Shown here: piece after piece, positions 45,837-52,703 of the stretch
Position numbering within the stretch: the stretch's first letter is position 1
Layout of the letters: each line of letters starts with the position of its first letter
From: Polaribacter sp. BAL334
GTDB taxonomy: Bacteria; Bacteroidota; Bacteroidia; Flavobacteriales; Flavobacteriaceae
Direction of reading: 5' to 3'
Assembly (NCBI RefSeq): GCF_015767435.1
Contig: NZ_JADWOV010000271.1
Coordinates: forward strand, 182,706-246,705
Length of the DNA: 64,000 nucleotides
Program-made: the position numbers and the translations under genes
Notes under the pieces: generated by a model
What the model was told of the DNA's origin: nothing
What the model saw: only the letters and a program-made list of their open reading frames with translations
The model's database searches: none

Positions 45837-46018
45837 TTTACAATCTTTAAAAAGTCCTTTACTAAATTAGATTTTTGTATTTTTTGATTCATAAATTTTA
45901 TGGCAAAATTTTAATAATTAGAAATAATCGTAAGGAATTTAAAAATATATTTTAAGAACATTTTTTTTAAAAAGAATCACTAAAACAAAAAAACCTTAAC
46001 ATTACTGTTAAGGTTTTT
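45837..46018. other. Intergenic region ending in a displaced tRNA terminator
   Basis: No gene is seen between 45837 and 45990, only A/T-rich sequence without a convincing open frame. The stretch ends in the hairpin described in the next entry. Confidence 0.6.
45991..46016 (-). terminator. Original chromosomal terminator of the tRNA-Leu gene
   Basis: AAACCTTAACA-TTAC-TGTTAAGGTTT is a perfect 11-bp stem. On the minus strand it is followed by a T-run. It lies directly past the tRNA 3' fragment at 46019-46031, the place where a tRNA terminator would sit before the element inserted. Confidence 0.8.
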
Positions 46019-46031
46019 GTACTCAAGGTGG
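46019..46031. repeat. attL: duplicated 3' end of tRNA-Leu
   Basis: GTACTCAAGGTGG repeats exactly the last bases of the tRNA-Leu gene (50838-50850). The next 13 bases match at only 8 positions, so the T-arm is lost and this is not a functional tRNA. Confidence 0.85.
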
Positions 46032-46170
46032 AAACACAACCTACTTAATTACTTTAAAATATTTTTTATTGATTTTTCTGTAAAATACCTTTTAATTAAA
46101 GGGTTTTAGATAGTTTTTAAAATACATAGTAATTCGTTTAGATTTGGAATAGTTAGTATAAAAAAGATAA

Positions 46171-46194
46171 TTTTCGGGACTGTTTTCGGGACTA
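46171..46194. repeat. Tandem 12-bp repeat, possible integrase arm site (left)
   Basis: TTTTCGGGACTG and TTTTCGGGACTA are adjacent 12-bp copies differing in the last base. A related block lies near the other end (50763-50783; 17 of 21 positions match the left block at 46175-46195). Same orientation at both ends fits arm-type sites of a tyrosine integrase. Confidence 0.55.
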
Positions 46195-46224
46195 CTTATT
46201 TTTTTTATATATTTGAGTGTTTAA

Positions 46225-47541
46225 ATGTTACTTATGGCTTCAATTATTTTTAGGGTAAAAGGGAAAACCAAACCCAGTCCAATACATATAAGATTTACCC
46301 ACGGGCGAAATATTGATTTTTGGCGTTCTACATCACTACAAATTAACCCTGAATACTGGGGTAACGGAAAAGTTAAGAATTTGTCTAAAAATTCCGAGAA
46401 GATAAACCTACAAAACAAATTAAACGAATTAGAAAAAACGATAATAGATAGTTTTAACGAGGTTTTTTATAAAGGCGGTATAATTAATGCCGAATGGTTA
46501 GAAAAAGTTATTAAAAAGACTTTAAACCAAGATACAAATAATGATTTTAATTATTTCGTTGACTATGCTAATTATTTTTATGAAACTCTAGGAAATAAAC
46601 TTTTAAAAAACGGTAAAACTGGAGCTTCAGAAAACTCAAAAAAAAGATATAAAACAATTATCAATAAAATTAAAGAGTTTGAAACCTACAAAAAAAAGAA
46701 ATTACAATTAATAGATGTTAATTTAAAATTTCATACAGATTTTATTTATTTCCTACATAACGTACAAAAGTTAAACTACAATACTACTGGTAAATATTTA
46801 ATGCTTGTTAAAACAATTTGTCTAGGAGCTAAAAAATATGGTATAAAAATAAACCCCGAAATTGAAAACCCCGATTTTAAACCAGTAAAAGAAAAAGTTA
46901 GTTTTATAACACTTTCAGAAACTGAAATAAATAAGATACATGAAACAAATTTCGATAAAACACCATATTTACAAAATGCAAAAAATTGGTTAATTATTGG
47001 CGTTTGGACTGGCGCACGGGTTAGTGATTTATTAAATTTTACAAAGGTTAACATTAAAAACGGATTTATTGAATACACCGCACAAAAAACAAATCAAAAA
47101 ATTATTTTACCCTTACATCAACAAGTAAGAGAAATACTAGAAAGTAATGATGGCGAATTTCCTCATAAAATTTCTAGTCAAAAGTTTAATGATTATATAA
47201 AAACAGTTTGCGAACAAGTGGGAATTAATGAAGAAGTTGAGGGATCAAAATCGATTGAAGTAAAAAAAGGAGTTTGGCGAAAAATAAAAGGAACTTACAA
47301 AAAATTTGATTTGGTAAGTACGCATATTTGTAGACGTTCTTTTGCTACTAATCATTATGGGCGAACACCTACACCCGTTTTAATGGCGGTTACTGGGCAC
47401 ACTACTGAAAAAATGTTTTTAAACTACATAGGTAAAATATCAAAAGATAACGCCGAAGTTTTAAAAAAATACTGGCAAGACCAGGAGCTCAAAAAAGAGC
47501 AAAAACCAAAACTAGAAATAATCAAAAACGGAACAAATTAA
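46225..47541 (+). CDS. int: Tyrosine recombinase/integrase
   Basis: The 438-residue protein has an N-terminal arm-binding domain (VKGKTKPSPIHIRFTHGRNIDFWRSTSL), a SAM-like core-binding domain (about 100-200) and a catalytic domain with Arg265 (WTGARVSDLLNF), a beta-hairpin Lys, His367 and Arg370 (STHICRRSFATNHYG), His392 (VTGHTTEKM) and Tyr401 (FLNYIGK). All catalytic residues are present. The start may be 46225 or the ATG at 46234 (MASIIFRVKG); the repeated TGTTTAAATG motif overlaps the former. It lies 194 bp from attL. Confidence 0.95.
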   Translation: MLLMASIIFRVKGKTKPSPIHIRFTHGRNIDFWRSTSLQINPEYWGNGKVKNLSKNSEKINLQNKLNELEKTIIDSFNEVFYKGGIINAEWLEKVIKKTLNQDTNNDFNYFVDYANYFYETLGNKLLKNGKTGASENSKKRYKTIINKIKEFETYKKKKLQLIDVNLKFHTDFIYFLHNVQKLNYNTTGKYLMLVKTICLGAKKYGIKINPEIENPDFKPVKEKVSFITLSETEINKIHETNFDKTPYLQNAKNWLIIGVWTGARVSDLLNFTKVNIKNGFIEYTAQKTNQKIILPLHQQVREILESNDGEFPHKISSQKFNDYIKTVCEQVGINEEVEGSKSIEVKKGVWRKIKGTYKKFDLVSTHICRRSFATNHYGRTPTPVLMAVTGHTTEKMFLNYIGKISKDNAEVLKKYWQDQELKKEQKPKLEIIKNGTN

Positions 47542-47552
47542 ATTTTAATATT

Positions 47553-47795
47553 ATGATAACAATTAATTTTACTGGGGCAACTCCTCAAACACTAGACAAC
47601 GTTAACTACAAACTTTTAACAGTTAAAAAAGAACTAAAAAATGAAAACGGATTTTTAGAAAGTTATTACTCAATATTACCATATTTTAAAAGTCAAGAAA
47701 GTGCATTTTTGTACGTTAATATTCTACATTTTAAAAAATACAATTCTTTTAAATTTCGTTCGTTTAAAGAGTTCGGAAAGTTTAAAAACCAATAA
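47553..47795 (+). CDS. Small protein of unknown function in the element
   Basis: The 80-residue basic, aromatic-rich protein (MITINFTGATPQTLDNVNYKLLT...) starts 11 bp after the integrase stop, so it probably shares its transcript. It has no signal peptide or membrane segment, and no motif I recognise. It may be a regulator or an accessory factor; this is not supported by sequence. Confidence 0.55.
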   Translation: MITINFTGATPQTLDNVNYKLLTVKKELKNENGFLESYYSILPYFKSQESAFLYVNILHFKKYNSFKFRSFKEFGKFKNQ

Positions 47796-47832
47796 CAATA
47801 AAACACTTTATTAACGGGCAAAAGTTGTTTAA

Positions 47833-48639
47833 ATGAGGGCAAATGTAAATTATAAGACTAAAAAAATAGAGATTGAAGTCTCCAGTATTGAACTGGAGCA
47901 ACTAGATGACTTTAAAAAAGAAAAAACAAAATACTTAAATGATTTAATCAAAAGTTATGAAATAGAAATAGACCTTTTAACAAGTGTTCATTATGATATC
48001 GAGCCGAAAAAGTTTGAGTTGATTAACTTAAGATATCATTTAATAATGAATGAAAATTACAATAAGTTTTACAAAGACATTATCATTTTTGAAAATGGTT
48101 TTGTGAGATTTAATAATGTGGGTAAAGAGTTTTTATCTTTTGCCAATGCTTATAATATTTTAGAGGATGAAAATAGAGGAGTTTTACAACTTGTAAATAT
48201 TCTAAAAATAAAGGTTTTAGAGTGGTTAATAGAGGACTATAATAAACACCCCGAAAACGAATATTTTGTACAATACAAACTACCTAAAGACTATTACAAT
48301 AAAGACTATTTAAATGTTTTTAAACCTTATGGTTTTGAGTTGTTTTGTTTTTTGAATGATAACCTTGAAAGTAATTTAACACCTCCCGTAAAATTTACTA
48401 TTATTTATCATTTCATGTTAAATAAACGCTTTTTAAGAAATACAAAAAAAGATTATTTAGATTTTATAAAAGAGAATTTTAGAGGGCAATTAATTCGTAA
48501 AAATAACGAGCCTTACAAATATAATAAAATTGAAAATATAGAAATTGTAAGGGTTAATTATAATAATGCTGAAATAGAATTGAAATCATTATTAAGTCAA
48601 TTTGAAACAATTAGAAAACTTAAGAGTAAAGTAGAGTAA
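47833..48639 (+). CDS. Hypothetical protein of the element (268 aa)
   Basis: The 268-residue soluble protein has a Lys/Glu-rich helical N-terminus (SSIELEQLDDFKKEKTKYLNDLIKSYEIEIDLL) and a Tyr/Phe/Asn-rich C-terminal half. I recognise no domain. Its ATG lies inside the repeated TGTTTAAATG motif (47826-47835). It is larger than needed for control of integration, so it may be cargo or take part in replication. No function is assigned. Confidence 0.65.
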   Translation: MRANVNYKTKKIEIEVSSIELEQLDDFKKEKTKYLNDLIKSYEIEIDLLTSVHYDIEPKKFELINLRYHLIMNENYNKFYKDIIIFENGFVRFNNVGKEFLSFANAYNILEDENRGVLQLVNILKIKVLEWLIEDYNKHPENEYFVQYKLPKDYYNKDYLNVFKPYGFELFCFLNDNLESNLTPPVKFTIIYHFMLNKRFLRNTKKDYLDFIKENFRGQLIRKNNEPYKYNKIENIEIVRVNYNNAEIELKSLLSQFETIRKLKSKVE

Positions 48640-48694
48640 TTGCAGAGTATTTAGTATTTCATTTTTGCATCATAATAATTTTAAAAAAATATTT

Positions 48695-48973
48695 ATGGAT
48701 GCAATTTTATTAAAAGAGGTTACTCCTCAACAATTAACAGAAACCATTTTAAAAGGCGTTGAAACTCAAATAAACGACCTAAAAAAAAGTTTTACACTCA
48801 AAGAGCCAGACGATTTTTTAACACGTATGGAGGTGGCAAAACTCTTAAAAATTAGCCTTACAACTGTTCATGAATGGGCAAATACTGGAGTGCTAAAAAT
48901 GTACAAAGTAGGAAACCGCACCTATTTTAGTCGTAAAGAAATAGAAAAAACTTTGTTTAGCTCAAATGTTTAA
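48695..48973 (+). CDS. Excisionase-like helix-turn-helix protein (MerR/HTH_17)
   Basis: The 92-residue protein has a helical N-terminus and a C-terminal HTH_17 domain, DDFLTRMEVAKLLKISLTTVHEWANTGVLKMYKVGNRTYFSRKEIEKTL (read in pieces), the fold of Xis-type and MerR-like DNA-binding proteins in Bacteroidota mobile elements. It probably directs excision or represses element genes. ATG 48695 is used; the in-frame TTG at 48665 would add ten residues. Confidence 0.85.
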   Translation: MDAILLKEVTPQQLTETILKGVETQINDLKKSFTLKEPDDFLTRMEVAKLLKISLTTVHEWANTGVLKMYKVGNRTYFSRKEIEKTLFSSNV

Positions 48974-48978
48974 ATGTT

Positions 48979-49446
48979 ATGAAAACGGGCAACAAAGAGT
49001 ATATAAGAGCTATTTATGTTTTAGATAGTTCTATTGAGTTAACAGATAAAAAAAGGGAGTACATTTTAGCCGAAAAAAATAATAATTTGGTTAATGAGGT
49101 TTTAAAAAATCGTATTAAGATTGAAAAAGATAATGGTTTTCACGATAGGAGTAGAGAGTTTGAATACTGGTTATATTTCAGAAACGATACTAACTGGAGT
49201 AGATGCTACAAAACTGGACTAGCAAAAACCTCTTTAAATTACATTTTTGAGGGCAATGTATCCGAGCCAATTATCTTAAAAAACAAAACCGCAAAAGGCA
49301 AAGACCACGAAAACCCGAAACACTTTGTTTTATTGCAATTCTCAAAAAATGGCAATGAGGTTATAATTGATTTGTTTATGGATTTTTACCCTTTTAAAAA
49401 GGCGTTGATTGAGTTAATAATTAAAGAACATCAATTTTATTTTTAA
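48979..49446 (+). CDS. Hypothetical protein of the element (155 aa)
   Basis: The 155-residue charged protein (MKTGNKEYIRAIYVLDSS...) starts directly after a TGTTTAAATGTT motif (48967-48978) and five bases past the excisionase stop. No membrane segment or known motif is seen; HVF-type beta strands (KHFVLLQFSKNGNEVIIDLFMDFYPF) occupy the C-terminus. A terminator follows. Function unknown. Confidence 0.6.
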   Translation: MKTGNKEYIRAIYVLDSSIELTDKKREYILAEKNNNLVNEVLKNRIKIEKDNGFHDRSREFEYWLYFRNDTNWSRCYKTGLAKTSLNYIFEGNVSEPIILKNKTAKGKDHENPKHFVLLQFSKNGNEVIIDLFMDFYPFKKALIELIIKEHQFYF

Positions 49447-49450
49447 CATA

Positions 49451-49476
49451 AAAAGGAGCTTTTACGAGCTCCTTTT
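49451..49476 (+). terminator. Terminator inside the element
   Basis: AAAAGGAGCT-TTTACG-AGCTCCTTTT is a perfect 10-bp stem with a short T tail. It separates the excisionase operon from the winged-helix gene. Confidence 0.75.
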
Positions 49477-49523
49477 AGTTGTTTAAATGTTCGTATCCAC
49501 GGGCGTAAATACATCACAAATAT

Positions 49524-50213
49524 ATGAAAATAAATGACAATTATAAATACTTAATTTCAGTCAATCAATGGGCGTTAATAGAGTTTTTTAATTTAAATAA
49601 AATTGGAAAAGAAAGGTTTAAAAAATTAAAATCAAACCATTGTATTTTATTATTTCTGTTAGTTGATTTATGTACAAAAGGGAATTTCTTAAAAAAAAGT
49701 GTAAATGGTTTTGTTTACACTTACATAAGTACAAGTCTAATATTAGATAATTTACCCTTATTTTATTTAAAGGATACTAACCAAGATAATCAAAAAGAGT
49801 ACGAAAGGTTAAACAGAACTTTACAGAATTTATTTAATAGGTTAAAGGAGTTAGGCCTCTTAAAAATTTATATTGAGGGCAATACTAAAAGATATGTTTA
49901 TATAAATAGTGAGTTCTTAAGATTATGTAATAAAGGGGATGATAAATTAACCCCTTTTGAATTTGTTTGTAAATACTGGTTAAATGATTTAGAAGAGATT
50001 AGGGGTAAATATTTGTATTCATTTAATAGAAATAAAAATAAATACTTTAAAGTTGAGGAAAAGTTTTTTTTTAATGAATATTCTTATCAATTAGAAAAAA
50101 CAAATTACAATATTAGTAAATGGGATATTCTACCGAGATTAGAAAGTTATATAACAGAGAATATAAAAGACCCTTATTTTGTAGAGCATTTGAATGAGTT
50201 AAACTCTCTATAA
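49524..50213 (+). CDS. Winged-helix protein, possible replication initiator
   Basis: The 229-residue protein contains a winged-helix-like pattern: CILLFLLVDLCTKGN, YTYISTSLILDNLPLF (recognition-type helix), LNRTLQNLFNRLKELGLLKIYIEG and the wing NTKRYVYINSEF. This resembles the N-terminal domains of plasmid Rep proteins and phage replisome organisers (DnaD type). It is directly followed by two tandem 22-bp repeats that look like iterons. The replication role is inference from fold and context; a regulator is the alternative. Confidence 0.6.
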   Translation: MKINDNYKYLISVNQWALIEFFNLNKIGKERFKKLKSNHCILLFLLVDLCTKGNFLKKSVNGFVYTYISTSLILDNLPLFYLKDTNQDNQKEYERLNRTLQNLFNRLKELGLLKIYIEGNTKRYVYINSEFLRLCNKGDDKLTPFEFVCKYWLNDLEEIRGKYLYSFNRNKNKYFKVEEKFFFNEYSYQLEKTNYNISKWDILPRLESYITENIKDPYFVEHLNELNSL

Positions 50214-50241
50214 ATAAGACTTTCAAAAAAGAACTTTAAAC

Positions 50242-50285
50242 CCTAGAAAATAATTTCGTACTACCTAGAAAATAGTTTCGTGATA
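50242..50285. repeat. Two tandem 22-bp iteron-like repeats
   Basis: Copies at 50242-50263 and 50264-50285 share CCTAGAAAATARTTTCGT and end in TA; 19 of 22 positions match. They begin 29 bp after the winged-helix gene. Tandem 22-bp direct repeats next to a Rep-like gene are typical of plasmid origins or Rep autoregulatory sites. Confidence 0.6.
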
Positions 50286-50527
50286 TAAATATATAAATTA
50301 TACTTAATAACTGTCTACGTATTTAGAAAAACGATTTTTTTATAAATAGTATTAAATAAAGAGAAATAAATAGGGGGTATGGGGTAAAATCACTAGCGTA
50401 TTTTAGGTAAATACATCGCCTTTCAGTAAGGATTTTACACACTGTAAAAATAAAGTAGGGGGGGTATGTGTTTGTAAGTCATATATTTAAAAATAAAATA
50501 CTATATTTATTTACTGAAAATTTAACC

Positions 50528-50632
50528 ATGAAAAAAAAGAAAAAGAGTTATTTGTACAGATTTGTAAGATATAATATTAAATGTTTTTTACTATTGTTTT
50601 TTCCAAACGATAATGGCGGTAATCGTTTTTAA
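50528..50632 (+). CDS. Possible 34-residue cationic hydrophobic peptide
   Basis: An ATG at 50528 opens a 34-codon frame with five consecutive lysines (MKKKKKSYLYRF...) followed by a short hydrophobic stretch (CFLLLFF). The start has an A-rich context but no promoter is clear. It could be a membrane-active peptide or chance; the region otherwise lacks coding features. Confidence 0.3.
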   Translation: MKKKKKSYLYRFVRYNIKCFLLLFFPNDNGGNRF

Positions 50633-50655
50633 ATTGATTTTATAAATTTTCTGAA

Positions 50656-50744
50656 TATCAACTTTCAAGATACTGGAGCGCATACTTGCCAGTAATTGCA
50701 GAAACGTCTGTTATCAACTTTTTACGATTGCTGGAGTAAATACT
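50656..50744. repeat. Imperfect direct repeats near attR
   Basis: Blocks at 50656-50686 and 50712-50744 both run TATCAACTTT...CTGGAG...ATACT with about three quarters identity. They lie between the small frame and the arm-like site, where accessory (excisionase or host factor) sites of an attachment region are expected. Confidence 0.5.
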
Positions 50745-50762
50745 AACAAAAAATAAAAATAT

Positions 50763-50783
50763 CGGGACTGTTTAAGGGAGTAT
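50763..50783. repeat. Possible integrase arm site (right)
   Basis: The block starts CGGGACTGTTT, continues with GGGAGTA, and matches the left-end block at 46175-46195 at 17 of 21 positions in the same orientation. It lies 54 bp from attR. Confidence 0.5.
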
Positions 50784-50787
50784 AAAA

Positions 50788-50825
50788 AAACCTCAACGTT
50801 TAAAGTCTTATAAACATTGAGGTTT
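50788..50825 (-). terminator. Element-borne terminator serving tRNA-Leu
   Basis: AAACCTCAACGTTTA and TAAACATTGAGGTTT pair over 15 positions with one mismatch around an 8-base loop. Read on the minus strand it is followed by TTTTTTT. It now lies just past the tRNA 3' end, replacing the chromosomal terminator left at 45991-46016. Confidence 0.75.
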
Positions 50826-50838
50826 TAAAAAATATAAG

Positions 50839-50920
50839 TACTCAAGGTGGGAATCGAACCCACACATCCGAAAATACTGGATTTTGAATCCAGCGCGTCT
50901 ACCAATTCCGCCACTTGAGC
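50839..50920 (-). tRNA. tRNA-Leu (anticodon CAA)
   Basis: The minus strand reads GCTCAAGTGGCGGAATTGG... with a D-arm, anticodon stem CTGGA/TCCAG around TTCAAAA (anticodon CAA at 50886-50884), a long variable arm, T-arm GTGGGTTCGATTCCCAC, and acceptor end CTTGAGT plus discriminator A. CCA is not encoded. The first acceptor pair is G-U. The 3' end is the integration site of the element. Confidence 0.96.
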
Positions 50921-51000
50921 TTTTAATTGAGTTTGCAAATTTAGTAAATATTTTATAATTTAAAATGAAAAAATAAATTTCATAGAATAATAATAATGGT

Positions 51001-51008
51001 TACTTTTG
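51001..51008 (+). promoter_or_regulatory. -7 promoter box (TACTTTTG) before prs
   Basis: TACTTTTG fits TAnnTTTG, 35 bp before the prs ATG, in the gap to the divergent tRNA gene. Confidence 0.55.
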
Positions 51009-51043
51009 TTAACATTCAGATACACACTATAAATACTCTCTAA

Positions 51044-51985
51044 ATGTCTACAAATCAACTTGCTCCAAAATTATTTGCTTGCAGGCAAAGTATGGATTTG
51101 GCCGAAAAAATTGCCAAAGAATACAACACAACACTCGGAAATGTAATTACAACTTATTTTAGCGACGGCGAATTTCAACCAGCTTTTGAAGAATCTGTTC
51201 GTGGTAGAAGGGTTTTTATAATCGGGTCAACTTTTCCAAATTCAGATAATTTGATGGAAATGTTATTAATGTTAGATGCTGCAAAAAGAGCATCAGCAAG
51301 ACACATTACTGCTGTAATGCCTTATTTTGGATGGGCTAGACAAGACAGAAAAGACAAGCCAAGAGTCGCAATTGGTGCAAAATTAGTAGCAAATCTGCTA
51401 CAAACAGCTGGCGCAACTAGAATTATGACAATGGATTTACATGCGGATCAAATTCAAGGTTTTTTTGAAAAACCTGTTGACCACTTATTTGCATCTACTA
51501 TATTTTTACCTTACATACAAAGTTTACAATTAGAAAACTTAACCATAGCTTCTCCTGACATGGGAGGATCTAAAAGAGCGTATGCCTACTCTAATCATTT
51601 ACTTTCTGATGTGGTTATTTGTTACAAACAAAGAAAAGTCGCTAATGTTATTGGACACATGGAATTGATTGGTGAGGTTGAAGGAAGAAATGTGATTTTG
51701 GTTGACGATATGATTGATACAGGAGGAACATTGGCACATGCTGCGAATTTAATGATGGAAAGAGGAGCAAAAAGTGTTAGAGCTGTTTGTACACATGCAT
51801 TGCTTTCTGGGAACGCATATGAAAAAATTGAAAATTCTGCGTTGACAGAATTGATTGTTTCTGATACAATTCCACTGAAAAAGAATATTTCTAAAATAAA
51901 AGTTGTATCTTGCGCGCCCTTATTCGCGGATGTTATGCACAAAGTGCAAGATAATACCTCAATAAGTGGGCAATTTTTAATGTAA
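51044..51985 (+). CDS. prs: Ribose-phosphate pyrophosphokinase
   Basis: The enzyme makes PRPP from ribose 5-phosphate and ATP. The 313-residue protein has LFACRQSMDLAEKIAKEY, FSDGEFQPAFEESVRGRRVFI, the signature YFGWARQDRKDKPRVAIGAKL, MDLHADQIQGFF, and the PRPP loop VILVDDMIDTGGTLAHAA. Length and motifs are those of class I Prs. It is followed after 62 bp by rplY, a gene order common in Flavobacteriaceae. Confidence 0.96.
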   Translation: MSTNQLAPKLFACRQSMDLAEKIAKEYNTTLGNVITTYFSDGEFQPAFEESVRGRRVFIIGSTFPNSDNLMEMLLMLDAAKRASARHITAVMPYFGWARQDRKDKPRVAIGAKLVANLLQTAGATRIMTMDLHADQIQGFFEKPVDHLFASTIFLPYIQSLQLENLTIASPDMGGSKRAYAYSNHLLSDVVICYKQRKVANVIGHMELIGEVEGRNVILVDDMIDTGGTLAHAANLMMERGAKSVRAVCTHALLSGNAYEKIENSALTELIVSDTIPLKKNISKIKVVSCAPLFADVMHKVQDNTSISGQFLM

Positions 51986-52047
51986 CCTTCATTTGAAATT
52001 TTCGAAGAAGAAAATAAAAATGAAAAAATTAATTTAAACAAAAAGTA

Positions 52048-52632
52048 ATGAAATCAATTACAATTAAAGGATCAAAAAGAGAAAGCGTGGGCAAGACAGC
52101 GTCTAAAGCCTTACGTAATGCTGGAATGGTTCCTTGCGTTATTTACGGAGGAGAACAACCACTACACTTTTCAGCAGAAGAAAAAGCGTTTAAAAGTTTG
52201 GTTTACACTCCAAATGTTTATACTGCAAGTATTGACATTGATGGAAAAGTAATACCTGCAATTTTGCAAGACATTCAGTTTCACCCAGTTTCTGATAAAA
52301 TCAATCATATTGATTTTTATCAATTGTTTGAAGACAAAGAAATCACTATGAATATTCCTGTGAATTTAGTAGGAAAATCAAAAGGGGTAGCTATTGGTGG
52401 TGCATTGCGTCACAACGTGCGTAAAATGAAAGTTAAAGCGTTGCCACAAAATTTACCAGATTTTATTGAAGCTGATATTACTGAGCTAGAAATTGGTAAT
52501 AAATTGTATATCACTTCTTTAAAGAATGATAAATATACTATTTTACATCCAGATAATACTGTTGTAGCTCAAGTAAGAATGTCAAGAAATGCTTCTAAAG
52601 CTGCTGCTGCCGCTACTGGAGGGAAAAAATAA
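52048..52632 (+). CDS. rplY: 50S ribosomal protein L25/general stress protein Ctc
   Basis: The 194-residue protein has the L25 5S-rRNA-binding domain ([34 protein letters not shown]) and a C-terminal TL5/Ctc beta domain ([39 protein letters not shown]). The tail is Ala-rich. It is followed by a terminator and then pth, the usual pair. Confidence 0.95.
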   Translation: MKSITIKGSKRESVGKTASKALRNAGMVPCVIYGGEQPLHFSAEEKAFKSLVYTPNVYTASIDIDGKVIPAILQDIQFHPVSDKINHIDFYQLFEDKEITMNIPVNLVGKSKGVAIGGALRHNVRKMKVKALPQNLPDFIEADITELEIGNKLYITSLKNDKYTILHPDNTVVAQVRMSRNASKAAAAATGGKK

Positions 52633-52652
52633 AAATTTTATAACACGGTTTG

Positions 52653-52684
52653 AAAGCGTTGTATTTCTATACAACGCTTTTTTT
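52653..52684 (+). terminator. Rho-independent terminator after rplY
   Basis: AAAGCGTTGTAT-TTCT-ATACAACGCTTT is a perfect 12-bp stem followed by a T-run. Confidence 0.9.
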
Positions 52685-52691
52685 ATTTTGT

Positions 52692-52699
52692 TATTTTTG
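52692..52699 (+). promoter_or_regulatory. -7 promoter box (TATTTTTG) before pth
   Basis: TATTTTTG fits TAnnTTTG right after the rplY terminator. The first in-frame pth ATG lies four bases later (52704); the second is at 52767. Confidence 0.55.
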
Positions 52700-52703
52700 C
52701 AGG

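Larger units (their letters stand above)
50214..50838. other. Non-coding right end of the element
   Basis: A 625-bp stretch with two 22-bp iterons, G-rich repeats (AAATAAATAGGGGGTATG at 50364-50381 and a close copy at 50448-50468 with seven G), an inverted repeat GTAAAATC/GATTTTAC (50384-50391, 50431-50438), one possible small gene, imperfect 31-33-bp direct repeats, an arm-like site and a terminator. It is a candidate origin plus attachment-site region. Confidence 0.55.
46019..50850. mobile_element. 4.8-kb integrative element in tRNA-Leu(CAA)
   Basis: Bounded by a 13-bp perfect direct repeat, GTACTCAAGGTGG, at 46019-46031 and inside the 3' end of tRNA-Leu at 50838-50850. It carries a tyrosine integrase next to one end, an excisionase-like protein, a winged-helix protein followed by iteron-like repeats, and three unknown genes, all on the plus strand. 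Base composition is more AT-rich than the surrounding genes. No relaxase, conjugation or capsid genes are seen. The exact crossover within the 13 bp is unknown. Confidence 0.88.

Noticed and set aside
46019..46045. Second tRNA-Leu gene at the left end of the element
   Set aside because: Only the 13 bases of the 3' end are intact; there is no anticodon or D arm and the T arm is destroyed.
46019..50850. Prophage
   Set aside because: There is no capsid, terminase, portal, tail or lysis gene, and the region is only 4.8 kb.
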